DNA of 7,607 nucleotides, from positions 1 to 7,607 of the forward strand of contig JAGKXD010000156.1 of assembly GCA_021151525.1 (NCBI GenBank). Reading direction: 5' to 3'. Made by a program: the position numbers and the translations under genes. Origin of the DNA: Cellvibrionaceae bacterium (lineage in GTDB: Bacteria; Pseudomonadota; Gammaproteobacteria; Pseudomonadales; Cellvibrionaceae). The notes below the pieces were generated by a model that was not told the origin of the DNA, did no database searches, and saw only the letters and a program-made list of their open reading frames with translations. Position 1 is the first letter of the stretch, and every line of letters starts with the position of its first letter. This document shows positions 1-7,121 of this stretch, one piece after another.

Positions 1-1
1 T

Positions 2-361
2 GTCCGGTTACTTGGCTTTGTTAGCGAAGAGGAACACGTCCACTACTTTTCAAACGCCGTGGTTGCCATCGATTTGACAACCCGAGATCACTGCCTTGTC
101 TGTGGTGCTTATGAGGCTGCCGCATTGGGGGTTCCCGCAATCCTATCCGACAGTAAAGTTAACCGAGACATTTTTAATAAGGGTTTTATCTATACGTCCA
201 ATAATGCATATGACATTGCCTACGCTATACAAACCGCCATTTCCCAGCGACAAAGTCTGGCAATGGAGATCAAGCAGTTTAAGCAGGCACACAGCCAATT
301 AATTGATTCCCTGGTGTTACAACTGAAACATCAAGTTAATGAACTTCAGAAAGAATCATGA
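2..361 (+). CDS. GT4-like glycosyltransferase, C-terminal part only (5' end outside window)
   Basis: The frame is open from base 2 to the TGA at 359-361, so the gene begins left of the window; the GTG at 59 is only an internal codon. About 119 residues remain. They resemble the C-terminal Rossmann half of a GT-B fold glycosyltransferase: a strand reading LLGFVSEEE, then AIDLTT, then the nucleotide-sugar binding stretch GAYEAAALGVPAILSD (codons around 101-151), where E-A-A-A-L-G-x-P matches the E-A-x-x-x-G-x-P pattern of GT4-type enzymes. After this come an F-x-K-G-F-I-Y element and a helical, glutamine-rich tail. The expected role is transfer of a sugar from a nucleotide-sugar donor to a lipid-linked intermediate at the cytoplasmic face of the inner membrane. 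Donor and acceptor cannot be read from the fragment. The gene lies 126 nt upstream of the secreted protein gene, on the same strand. Confidence 0.8.
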   Translation, partial: VRLLGFVSEEEHVHYFSNAVVAIDLTTRDHCLVCGAYEAAALGVPAILSDSKVNRDIFNKGFIYTSNNAYDIAYAIQTAISQRQSLAMEIKQFKQAHSQLIDSLVLQLKHQVNELQKES

Positions 362-399
362 AAGGGAAAAATATCACATTCTTATAAACTAACTCGCTA

Positions 400-415
400 T
401 ATGCGTAGTCGCATA
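400..415 (+). repeat. small inverted repeat (6-bp stem, 4-nt loop)
   Basis: TATGCG, loop TAGT, CGCATA lies in the leader between the glycosyltransferase stop and the secreted-protein start. No T-run follows, so it is not a convincing rho-independent terminator. It could be a short mRNA hairpin or half of an operator, or it could be chance. Confidence 0.3.
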
Positions 416-418
416 GAC

Positions 419-430
419 TACATTAATGTA
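419..430. promoter_or_regulatory. perfect 12-bp palindrome, possible operator
   Basis: TACATTAATGTA is a perfect palindrome 58 nt upstream of the ATG at 488, in the 126-nt leader of the secreted-protein gene. A CATAAT hexamer that could serve as a -10 box follows at 434-439, but I see no good -35 at the right distance. A dimeric repressor or activator site is possible. AT-rich palindromes of this length also occur by chance, so this is only a candidate. Confidence 0.25.
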
Positions 431-472
431 AGACATAATCCGGTTTCGGTACTACGCTTAATGAGTAATTGC

Positions 473-477
473 AGGAG
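473..477 (+). promoter_or_regulatory. ribosome binding site that sets the start at 488
   Basis: AGGAG sits 10 nt upstream of the ATG at 488. It is the best Shine-Dalgarno match in the leader, and the ATG it serves is directly followed by a typical signal peptide. The longer reading from 401 has no such site and would put 29 residues, including R-rich and Cys-containing sequence, before the signal peptide. Confidence 0.75.
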
Positions 478-487
478 ATCACAACAT

Positions 488-1570
488 ATGCAAACGCCAC
501 ATATCTTTATTAAAAAACTCATTACCCTTGTAATTGCTCTCACCCCAACAAGCCTTTTGGCAGCAGCTCCCGTAATTACAACAACCAGCCAAGCTGATGC
601 TGGTCCATTGACCATTACGGGAAGTGGATTTGGCAACTTTGATGGAGAAATTGTCAGTTGGGATGATTTTGAAAGCCATCCTGTCGGCAGTAAAGTTAAC
701 GGCTTAAAACCAATTGTAGGGCATACCTGGTCAGCAATTTATGATTACAACGGACAAGGCATAGTAATCGCCAAAACCCCAACGGAGGATGATACCGGTA
801 ATACCATGAAAGTCGATTGGACAATAGACCCCGAGACTATTCGCGCGTTTGGTTGGGCAGGAAAAGGGCCATACAATCAACTTTACATTACGTACAGACG
901 CCTAATGACTGGTAACTTTGTTGCTTCTACGGCGAACCATAAACAATTTTACCTCTATGGGAACAATGCTCAAATGCCGCAACTAATGCCTGTTATTCCG
1001 GGCGGACAGGATCGGTGGGGGATTTATAACAATGTGAGCACTGGCGCAATTAGTGCAAGCAATCCAAACCCGAACAACATCAACACCCTAGGCTGGACGT
1101 GGGGAAACACTAACGGAAAACTGCAGCGTTGGGAAATATTCACCAAACTCAATACACCTTACACTGAGAAAAACGGCGTGGTGCAAGTCTGGCTAGACGG
1201 AAAGCTAGGGATTGACAATAGGGCCTATCAGATTCGGCATGTGAATGGCGAGTTCACAGACTTTCGCCTGGGGCACATTGCTCAAGGTTTTTACACTACT
1301 GCAAGAGCCTGGTTTGATGATCTATATATTGCAACGACGCCTGCTCGAGTAGAAATGTGTGACTCTAAAGTTTATGCGGAGTGTACTGTTAAGCACATTC
1401 AATATGTTAAACCTGAAGATTGGACCCCTACATCCATCAAAGTAAATCTTCGCAAAATAAGTGCGTTTAAGCTTTCTAGCGGTGTCGCATATCTATATGT
1501 AATCAATTCTTCAGGCGAGGTTTCTAACGCTTATCCTAGTCCTGAGCCTCTCACCCCGACACCAGAATAA
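488..1570 (+). CDS. secreted ConA-like (jelly-roll) protein with flanking IPT/TIG-like segments, function unknown
   Basis: The product is 360 residues. The ATG at 488 is chosen over the in-frame ATG at 401 because it has an AGGAG site and begins a Sec signal peptide: K9-K10, a hydrophobic core over residues 11-24, and cleavage near Ala25-Ala27. The mature protein opens with PVITTT and then LTITGSGFG, the pattern of the first strands of an IPT/TIG domain. Residues about 55-285 look like a concanavalin A-like beta sandwich of the LamG or polysaccharide-lyase/GH16 type, with WEIF, VQVWLDGKLG, RLGHIAQGF and AWFDDLYIAT. The last 60 or so residues (TSIKVNL, AYLYVINSSGEVSNAY) resemble the closing strands of an IPT/TIG fold. 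The only two cysteines, C291 and C299, probably form a disulfide in the periplasm or outside the cell. It ends in a Pro-rich tail without an anchor. A role in binding or cleaving the locus glycan is inference; I see no assured catalytic motif. Confidence 0.75.
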   Translation: MQTPHIFIKKLITLVIALTPTSLLAAAPVITTTSQADAGPLTITGSGFGNFDGEIVSWDDFESHPVGSKVNGLKPIVGHTWSAIYDYNGQGIVIAKTPTEDDTGNTMKVDWTIDPETIRAFGWAGKGPYNQLYITYRRLMTGNFVASTANHKQFYLYGNNAQMPQLMPVIPGGQDRWGIYNNVSTGAISASNPNPNNINTLGWTWGNTNGKLQRWEIFTKLNTPYTEKNGVVQVWLDGKLGIDNRAYQIRHVNGEFTDFRLGHIAQGFYTTARAWFDDLYIATTPARVEMCDSKVYAECTVKHIQYVKPEDWTPTSIKVNLRKISAFKLSSGVAYLYVINSSGEVSNAYPSPEPLTPTPE

Positions 1571-1577
1571 ATAATTG

Positions 1578-1604
1578 AAAAACGGTGCGAAAGCACCGTT
1601 TTTT
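1578..1604. terminator. bidirectional rho-independent terminator between convergent genes
   Basis: ACGGTGC (1582-1588), loop GAAA, GCACCGT (1593-1599), with flanking A4 and T4 extending the stem to about 11 bp. The + strand continues into a T-run (1599-1604), and the minus strand also ends its stem in a run of T because of the A-run at 1578-1582. The hairpin lies 8 nt after the TAA of the secreted-protein gene and 65 nt beyond the stop of the minus-strand acyltransferase gene, so it can end transcription arriving from both sides. Confidence 0.9.
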
Positions 1605-1668
1605 GATTCTGCATTTGAAAAACAATCAAAAGATCCTTTGGTATTTAGAAATCACACAAACACTTCAA

Positions 1669-2673
1669 TTATTTAGTGTTTATAAGACTTCTTAAGCTAG
1701 ATCTAACTCTTTCTTCAGCTTTTACTACGAGATACGAAATCAGTATTACCAAGGCTATCCCAGCCATTATCCAAAAAGGTAGAGTTTCCTGAGTAGTTAA
1801 GGTGTCAATGAAAGTTTTTCCTGCCATATTGTGCAGCAGATATACTGGATAGCTAAGAGCACCTAACGCCAATAAAAATCTATTGCTCGATAGCGAAAAA
1901 TAGCCGCGAGAAAGCAAATAGAAGAAAAAGAAAATAGTAACTACAGCAATCCCTGCAATCATTCGCTCTTGTTCAGTGACAGAAATTAGAAAGTGTTGCG
2001 ATTGAATTCTTGCACAAAAAAACCCGAAAACCAGGCTTACAAAAAATATGGCGTTAGCCAGAAAATTTTTTGGTTCTTTGGTGAGCAAATAAGCGCACAC
2101 CCCACCAATAAAATAAAATGAGTACCCAGGATTAATGAACCAGCCCATAAAGAATGGTTGTTTTATAAAAAAATGCATCATGGCCATAGCCATCCATATA
2201 GACAGCCAATACTGCCATCTTTTTAAAACACCCAATAAAAGCAATATAAAAACGCAGCCGTAGAACTTCAGCTCCGCCTGCAAAGTCCAGTAAACTCCGT
2301 CAATATTTTTTATATCCAGATAGTCATTGATAATTAATCCATTAAAAATTGCATCCTTCAGTGGGACTACTTGCCCTCCAAGTATCGTCAATGTAGCGAT
2401 TGTTAGTAGCAGACAGATAATAAATGCAGGGTAAATTCTTAGCGCCCGCGCGACTGCAAATTCAAAGGCAGATCGGTTTTGCGCGGAAGCCATAATAACA
2501 AAACCACTTAACACAAAGAAAAAATCTACCCCTAGATAACCATATTTGCTTACCTGGTATAGAAAACTTTCACTCCCATAAAAATGGATCGAATAGTGAT
2601 AGAAAATTACTGCGACCGCTGCAAAAAAGCGCAATGGGTCAAGAATTCCGTACCGGGTATTTGAGCTGGCCAT
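1669..2673 (-). CDS. acyltransferase-3 family integral membrane O-acyltransferase (OafA/WecH type)
   Basis: At 334 residues this fits the size of single-domain acyltransferase-3 (PF01757) proteins without a C-terminal SGNH domain. It begins at ATG 2673 with a short polar N-terminus. The family signature is clear: LDPLRFFAA in the first membrane helix with the R-x10-H pair (R15, H26), then GVDFFFVLSGF (residues 48-58), then RALRIYP (76-82). About ten hydrophobic segments follow, and LSYPVYLLH near the C-terminus is also typical. Members move an acetyl or other acyl group across the inner membrane onto sugar hydroxyls of O-antigen, exopolysaccharide or peptidoglycan. Here the likely target is the repeat unit made by the upstream glycosyltransferases, 30 nt away in the same operon; the acyl group and sugar position are unknown. 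No strong Shine-Dalgarno site precedes the start (only GGAAAAAA, rather far off). This is the last gene of the minus-strand block. Confidence 0.92.
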   Translation of the reverse strand: MASSNTRYGILDPLRFFAAVAVIFYHYSIHFYGSESFLYQVSKYGYLGVDFFFVLSGFVIMASAQNRSAFEFAVARALRIYPAFIICLLLTIATLTILGGQVVPLKDAIFNGLIINDYLDIKNIDGVYWTLQAELKFYGCVFILLLLGVLKRWQYWLSIWMAMAMMHFFIKQPFFMGWFINPGYSFYFIGGVCAYLLTKEPKNFLANAIFFVSLVFGFFCARIQSQHFLISVTEQERMIAGIAVVTIFFFFYLLSRGYFSLSSNRFLLALGALSYPVYLLHNMAGKTFIDTLTTQETLPFWIMAGIALVILISYLVVKAEERVRSSLRSLINTK

Positions 2674-2703
2674 ATGTAGAATGCTTTTTTCCAGTAACTG
2701 AAT

Positions 2704-3624
2704 TTAATACATCGAAGAAATCAGCAACTTGAGTGCTTTTATATTCATTTTTGTAGCCAGGCTTTTCAACGCATTCTCCCTTTGTTCCTTCCTATTTCCC
2801 TTTTGCTTATACGCATAGGCCATAGATACATAGTCATTCGAAATCTGCCTATTTACGAGCCTAACAAGTTCAGGGTCACTTAAGTTATCCCTAACTATTT
2901 TAAGAGCTTGAATTTTACTTGGCCCCCTACGAATAAAGCCCTGATTACTTATACTATTCTTCAAAATTCTGTACTTATGCAAAACTTTGTTTAAAAAAAT
3001 GAAATTGTGAGTTAATGAAAACAGTATCCAAAATAACCTATCGTCTGAATTTTTTAACGACTCATTAAATTGATCAGCGGGAAGAAGCGCTCTTCTTCTT
3101 AAAGCAACACTGGATGTTCCGATAAAGTTTACCCGCACAAGGGCGGGACAAATTAATTCAGGCTCAATAACCACTGAATCGTTCAAATCGCCCTTCAGCA
3201 ATTTCCACAACGTGTCGTAATCTCTAAGAAAATCTGCTTTTAGTTGATTTCCCTGATCATCGATGGTCGAAAAATTCGTAAATAGCAAATCCGCCTCTGG
3301 ATGAGAATCCATAGCGCTTATCGAAAGACGCAACTTTTCGGGCATCATGATATCATCCGCATCGAATATAAAAATATATTCACCTTTAGACTCCCGAATG
3401 CCTACATTTCGCGGCCCAGCCGGCCCACCGCTATTTTCTTGCTTGAAATACTTAATACGCGGATCACCAATACCTTTTACCTTATCTCCCGTTGCATCTG
3501 TTGAACCATCATCAACAACAATTACCTCAAAGTCGGAAAAATCCTGATGCAAAATTGAATTGAGCGTTTCCTCAATATAATTTTCTGCGTTGTAAACTGG
3601 AACAATAATGCTTGCCCTACACAT
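2704..3624 (-). CDS. family 2 glycosyltransferase (GT-A fold), downstream copy of a tandem pair
   Basis: This 306-residue cytoplasmic glycosyltransferase has a GT2 domain at the N-terminus: IIVPVYN (6-12), VVDDGSTD (36-43), GGPAGPRNVGI (66-76), and the metal-binding DxD as DADD (88-91). LKNSDDRLFW has D194-D195 where inverting GT2 enzymes carry the catalytic acid/base. It should transfer a sugar from a nucleotide-sugar to the lipid-linked repeat unit; donor and linkage cannot be deduced. The protein is a close paralogue of the product of the gene 39 nt upstream: NFIGTSSVALR (166-176) and the C-terminal ALKLLISS are identical in both, and a hand alignment gives a little under 50% identity over the whole length. 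The ATG at 3624 places the first strand at residue 5, as is usual. Ribosome binding is weak (GGA about 8 nt upstream). The 30-nt gap to the acyltransferase gene suggests one transcript. Confidence 0.92.
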   Translation of the reverse strand: MCRASIIVPVYNAENYIEETLNSILHQDFSDFEVIVVDDGSTDATGDKVKGIGDPRIKYFKQENSGGPAGPRNVGIRESKGEYIFIFDADDIMMPEKLRLSISAMDSHPEADLLFTNFSTIDDQGNQLKADFLRDYDTLWKLLKGDLNDSVVIEPELICPALVRVNFIGTSSVALRRRALLPADQFNESLKNSDDRLFWILFSLTHNFIFLNKVLHKYRILKNSISNQGFIRRGPSKIQALKIVRDNLSDPELVRLVNRQISNDYVSMAYAYKQKGNRKEQRENALKSLATKMNIKALKLLISSMY

Positions 3625-3663
3625 ACGGAATCCACGTTAGCTGATTTTAAACGGGAAGATCAT

Positions 3664-4614
3664 TCATATAATTCCTTTTGCATATGAAGAAATTAGTAAC
3701 TTCAACGCCTTATAATTAACATTATATTTAATACTCTGCTTAGCATAGAACCTTTGCATTTTTTCATCTTTTTTGTTTTTCGATTCTCTGGACATGGAAA
3801 GATAATTATTTGATATCTCCTCATCCAAAAGCTTTATAAGGTCTTTTTCTTTGCAGAAAGCCTTTGCCTTTTCCAGCGCGGCTATTTTATTAGGCCCTTT
3901 TTTTAGCATTCCCTGCCCAGTGATGCCAGACTTAACCACTCTATAGTCATGTAAAATTGAATTCAAAAATATTCCGTTATGTTTTGATGACAATTGAATC
4001 CACATCAATCTGTCATCTGCGTTTTTCAGCATCTCATCAAATCGCTCATTAGCTGTTAAGGCAGATTTTCGCAGGGCAACACTCGAAGTTCCAATAAAGT
4101 TGGTTTTAACTATTGTCGGAAGAAGCTTGTTACTAGGTAGGTAATATGCCTGCTCATCAATATCTTCAGTGCCAATCAATGCGCTCAGGGTTGTATACTC
4201 TTTTAGGTAGTCCTCTCTTAAAATTTCATTAGACTCATCAATTAACGAAAATCTGGTGAAAAGGATATTTGCATCGGGGTTACTGTCGAGCGCCGCAACT
4301 GATTTGGCCAGCTTTTCTGGTCGCATCAAATCGTCTGAGTCAAAAATAAAAATATAATCACCCAATGCACCTTCTATTCCTTTGTTTCTTGCTTTCGAGG
4401 GACCACCATGATTCTGCTGGAAGAAATAACGGATGCGATCGTCCCTATAGGAATCTATTACTGCCTTGGTGCCATCAGTTGAGCCGTCGTCAATGATCAA
4501 TAGCTCAAAGTTTGAGTAGGTTTGTTGCAATATTGACTCAATGGTTTTTCCGATAAACCGCTCGCAATTATATGCGGGCATTACAATGGAGACTTTTTTC
4601 ATAGAAACTCGCAT
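3664..4614 (-). CDS. family 2 glycosyltransferase (GT-A fold), upstream copy of a tandem pair
   Basis: The protein is 316 residues from ATG 4614, or 312 from the in-frame ATG at 4602. The shorter form, beginning MKKVSIVMPAYN, matches the paralogue better, but neither start has a clear Shine-Dalgarno site. With the longer numbering the GT2 motifs are IVMPAYN (10-16), IIDDGSTD (40-47), GGPSKARNKGI (70-80), DSDD as the DxD metal site (92-95), and LKNADDRLMW with D200-D201 as probable catalytic acid/base. The C-terminal 60-70 residues are Lys/Glu-rich and helical, ending in ALKLLISS plus a short extra tail. The start lies only 8 nt after the flippase stop, so translation is probably coupled. It is expected to add a sugar to the lipid-linked repeat unit. 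The high similarity to the next gene along the full length, not only in the catalytic core, points to tandem duplication followed by divergence. Confidence 0.92.
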   Translation of the reverse strand: MRVSMKKVSIVMPAYNCERFIGKTIESILQQTYSNFELLIIDDGSTDGTKAVIDSYRDDRIRYFFQQNHGGPSKARNKGIEGALGDYIFIFDSDDLMRPEKLAKSVAALDSNPDANILFTRFSLIDESNEILREDYLKEYTTLSALIGTEDIDEQAYYLPSNKLLPTIVKTNFIGTSSVALRKSALTANERFDEMLKNADDRLMWIQLSSKHNGIFLNSILHDYRVVKSGITGQGMLKKGPNKIAALEKAKAFCKEKDLIKLLDEEISNNYLSMSRESKNKKDEKMQRFYAKQSIKYNVNYKALKLLISSYAKGII

Positions 4615-4622
4615 AACGTAGG

Positions 4623-6137
4623 TTAACGCTTAACCCCGGATTTCAACTTGCTAATAATGAACTTTATGTCACTAAGATTGAACAAAGATAAAACCGCAAT
4701 CAACACCAGCAATCCTCCTGTACCAACCGCCATCATCGCGAAGCCCATATAGTTATCAGTTGCACTCACAAGGTTACGAAGATACATAGACACAGCTATT
4801 GCTATTGATATAAATATAACTATGCGGGCAATAAGTCTTGGCCAAGCGATTTCAACAAAACGAGCAGCGTAAACGCTTATCACAAATACGCGACCTATGA
4901 CTAACGGGATTGCAATTGCAATTGCAGCTCCAATTAATTGCAACCGAGGAATTAATAAAATACTCAGAACAGCCGCGAGGATAGTTTCCGCAATCGCGAC
5001 CTTTGCTGTTATGTCATGTCGCTTTACCGTCAGGAGCAGACTTCCAAAGGGATATGTCATAAAGCTTATCATTCGGCCGCAACCTATGATGATGAGGCAG
5101 ATGTACGCTGTATTCACTTCGAACGAAGGCCCCATCCACAGGCGAATAAAATTATCGCCTAATATATAGAACCCGGCAGATATTACTGAACCGAGAATGA
5201 TGTTTATTTTCAGAAACAGCTCAACAGCGAAAGCAAGCTTTGCATGGTCCTCTAACGCGTGGTATTTCGCGTACAAAGGGCTAGACATTCCGGTAGCCTG
5301 AATCAGGAACTGAACTGCATATTCCACCAGCCTTACCGCAACATAATAAATGGTTACGGTGGACAGTGTCGTGAAATACGCGATAAACCAAATATCCATT
5401 TTCCCCTTCAGCAAAGCATTAAGGTCGTTAATAAAAACCCACTTGCTGAAATGAAAAAGCTCCTTCGCAGTCCCTTTTTCAAAATGATTTATCGAGATGC
5501 TTAATTCCGCAAAAATACGGGTGCAGTAGTAAACATAAAACAGAGTGCTAAGAATGCTGGTACAAAATACAATAAGGGACATCGCGACCAAGCCGTACCC
5601 TGCTTTAATTGCAACATAGATGAGTAGCGCATCTGCAATGGCCTTAATTAAACCAACGATAGCAATTGTGTCGAAACGCATGTAGGCACTGATGACACCC
5701 GGAAAGGCCTTAGCCGGAAACTCAAATGCCAGAGATACGCCGCTGATGATTAGTAAGATTTGAACTAATTGAATGTCATCTTTATTTTGAACAAAATGAT
5801 CAACGCCAAACCGGGCTATAAAGAAACTTAAGATAACGACAAGTAGGCCTAATCCGGAATAAATAAGGAGCGAAGTAGTTATTATTCTGTTCGCACCCAC
5901 ATAATCTTTTTGATGGATATAGCGTGCAACATAGCGGGTAACTGCTTGGGAGAAACCCAAATCCAATAAATAGTAAGACGCAACCACACTACCTATTGTG
6001 ATCCATAACCCATACAAGTGGGTACCCAATTCATTTAATAGAAATGGCATCATCAGGAATCCAATGATGATGCCAGCAAGAGTCTTTATGACCCTTAATG
6101 TTGCACCACGCAACATTAATCGAGATGTAGAAGCCAT
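4623..6137 (-). CDS. wzx: Wzx-type polysaccharide (lipid-linked repeat unit) flippase
   Basis: The product has 504 residues and is almost entirely hydrophobic, with roughly 12-14 membrane segments and short charged loops, as in the polysaccharide-transporter branch (PF01943/PF13440) of the MOP superfamily. The N-terminus is characteristic: a Ser/Arg-rich start, a helix ending MMPFLLNELG, then LYGLWITIGS and LLDLGFSQAVTRYVA (about residues 58-72). Proteins of this group move undecaprenyl-linked oligosaccharide from the cytoplasmic to the periplasmic face of the inner membrane. At 504 residues it is at the long end of the family. Its position directly before two glycosyltransferase genes supports the role. 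The gene follows an 87-nt gap after the GNAT gene, the longest inside the block, so an extra promoter there is possible, though I could not find a convincing one. The ATG at 6137 has no clear Shine-Dalgarno sequence. The gene symbol reflects function and is not proof of orthology to any one wzx. Confidence 0.88.
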   Translation of the reverse strand: MASTSRLMLRGATLRVIKTLAGIIIGFLMMPFLLNELGTHLYGLWITIGSVVASYYLLDLGFSQAVTRYVARYIHQKDYVGANRIITTSLLIYSGLGLLVVILSFFIARFGVDHFVQNKDDIQLVQILLIISGVSLAFEFPAKAFPGVISAYMRFDTIAIVGLIKAIADALLIYVAIKAGYGLVAMSLIVFCTSILSTLFYVYYCTRIFAELSISINHFEKGTAKELFHFSKWVFINDLNALLKGKMDIWFIAYFTTLSTVTIYYVAVRLVEYAVQFLIQATGMSSPLYAKYHALEDHAKLAFAVELFLKINIILGSVISAGFYILGDNFIRLWMGPSFEVNTAYICLIIIGCGRMISFMTYPFGSLLLTVKRHDITAKVAIAETILAAVLSILLIPRLQLIGAAIAIAIPLVIGRVFVISVYAARFVEIAWPRLIARIVIFISIAIAVSMYLRNLVSATDNYMGFAMMAVGTGGLLVLIAVLSLFNLSDIKFIISKLKSGVKR

Positions 6138-6224
6138 AGTAGATGATTGAGTTTCAATAGGATTTTATTCAAACCCACAGATGCATTTAGCGGTGGGGGC
6201 CAGAATCTGGTTTAACTGGAGGGA

Positions 6225-7101
6225 TTATTTTTTCCCGTATGCCCAATAGAGCCGCTTTAACCATCCTCGCGCGAGAACAGTAGAAATCATAGTGATTTCA
6301 TCAGTGGCAATTTTTTGTTTGTAATTGACATTTTTTCCTGTTCCAGCAAGTAGGTCATAGGCCAGCCCGGCAGCAAGCGCCTGTTCAATTGCAATACCAA
6401 AATGCAACGAGCCCAGCGCAATTTGGGGGAATTTCTTTTCAAAATAACCTGATTGAAAATTGTATCGCACACCATCCCAAACGACATCAAACAATACCGA
6501 TACCGTCTCACCAGCCACCTGGAGAAGCTGCAGTATTGGCTGCCCACCCTCACCACGAATACGCTCTACAAATAGAGCCAGGAAGTCCATGGATTGAGGC
6601 GAATAACAAGGGCGTCCCCAACGAAGCCTATGAAACTCGTTCAGTACTTGAAAGAAATCCTGCGTAGAAGTTAGCTCTATTAGCTCGATACGACCATATT
6701 CACTAAGTTTCGATTTTCGATTGAAATATTTTGTCCGTGCCGAGGAGCTTAGCTGCGCCTTGTACCTGGAAAACTCATCTGACTGAATACGGTAAGAAAT
6801 TTCAATCTTCGGCGCTATTAGTTTCGCACCGAATTTTTTTGAAAGGGCAGAAAATGACTCGTCTATTACACCTGGACAGAGCCCTCGGCAGGTTGAAATC
6901 AGCATAACCATTGCCGACCACTACAAGACTGGTGACCGGAATCACTCCTTTTATTCGATGATTGAGCAGATAGACCATTTCCAAAGGATTGCGTCTTCCG
7001 CCCAAGTCAATCAGCTTAACCCGAGGGTGCGCTCCCCAAATATCCACCCAGGATTGCACCCAGGCCAAAGTTCTAAACAGGCTCATTGTCCCGGGCGACA
7101 T
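6225..7101 (-). pseudogene. FemAB/BioF2-like GNAT acyltransferase gene split by a frame break
   Basis: Two overlapping minus-strand frames together make one protein of about 291 residues. The first (7101 to 6802) supplies the N-terminal part: LFRTLAWVQSW, LIDLGGRRNPLE, VVVGNGYADFNLPRA, to about residue 74. After that its sequence turns into unrelated Arg/Cys-rich text and stops. The second frame (6911 to 6225), one base offset, picks up with PGVIDESFSAL and carries the Acetyltransf_6 (PF13480, CelD/BcsL-like) domain: LSSSAR, FHRLRW, YNFQSGY, ALGSLHFGIAIEQAL, and YDLLAG followed by NVNYK, a run typical of the C-terminal part of this fold. The net shift is +1, i.e. one extra base or the loss of two (or 3n+2). 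Relatives transfer acyl or aminoacyl groups and occur in exopolysaccharide and cellulose loci. Unless it is a sequencing error, the gene is probably inactive, although the second piece could be translated from the ATG at 6911. It starts 20 nt after the TPR gene. Confidence 0.78.
6873..6888 (-). other. inferred frame-break site in the GNAT gene
   Basis: The upstream frame still reads like the family through codons Pro-Arg-Ala (6888-6880), and the downstream frame reads like it from Cys-Pro-Gly (6878-6870) on. The join is therefore placed in the GAGGGCTCTG stretch of the coding strand. Removing one base there gives a continuous reading. The exact base cannot be fixed from one sequence. Confidence 0.5.
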
Positions 7102-7121
7102 AATAGTAGGCTTCGCTGAAA

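Noticed and set aside
401..487. N-terminal extension of the secreted protein from the ATG at 401
   Set aside because: It would place 29 residues before an otherwise normal signal peptide, lacks an RBS and overlaps the hairpin and palindrome. The ATG at 488 has AGGAG at the right distance.
1658..1681. AAACACT / AGTGTTT inverted repeat over the stop codon of the acyltransferase gene
   Set aside because: The stem is short and AT-rich, the loop is 10 nt and no clear T-run follows on either strand. The hairpin at 1578-1604 is the far better terminator.
4897..5169. + strand open frame of 90 codons opposite the flippase gene
   Set aside because: It is antisense to a well-supported membrane protein gene, has no recognisable domain and no RBS; a shadow frame.
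6138..6224. Possible terminator or promoter in the gap between the GNAT and flippase genes (CCCAC/GTGGG repeat, TAAAAT hexamer)
   Set aside because: The stem is only 5 bp with a 14-nt loop, and no -35 box lies at a fitting distance from the -10-like hexamer. Not enough to call.
6287..6667. Short open frames on both strands within the GNAT gene (6287..6556 minus, 6389..6667 plus)
   Set aside because: They overlap the acyltransferase domain coding frame and their translations show no family-like motifs.
6834..6840. A7 run on the coding strand in the overlap of the two GNAT frames, as a programmed slippage site
   Set aside because: Family-like sequence in the second frame (PGVIDESFSALSKK) already begins 30 or more bases before the A-run, so the shift must be upstream of it.
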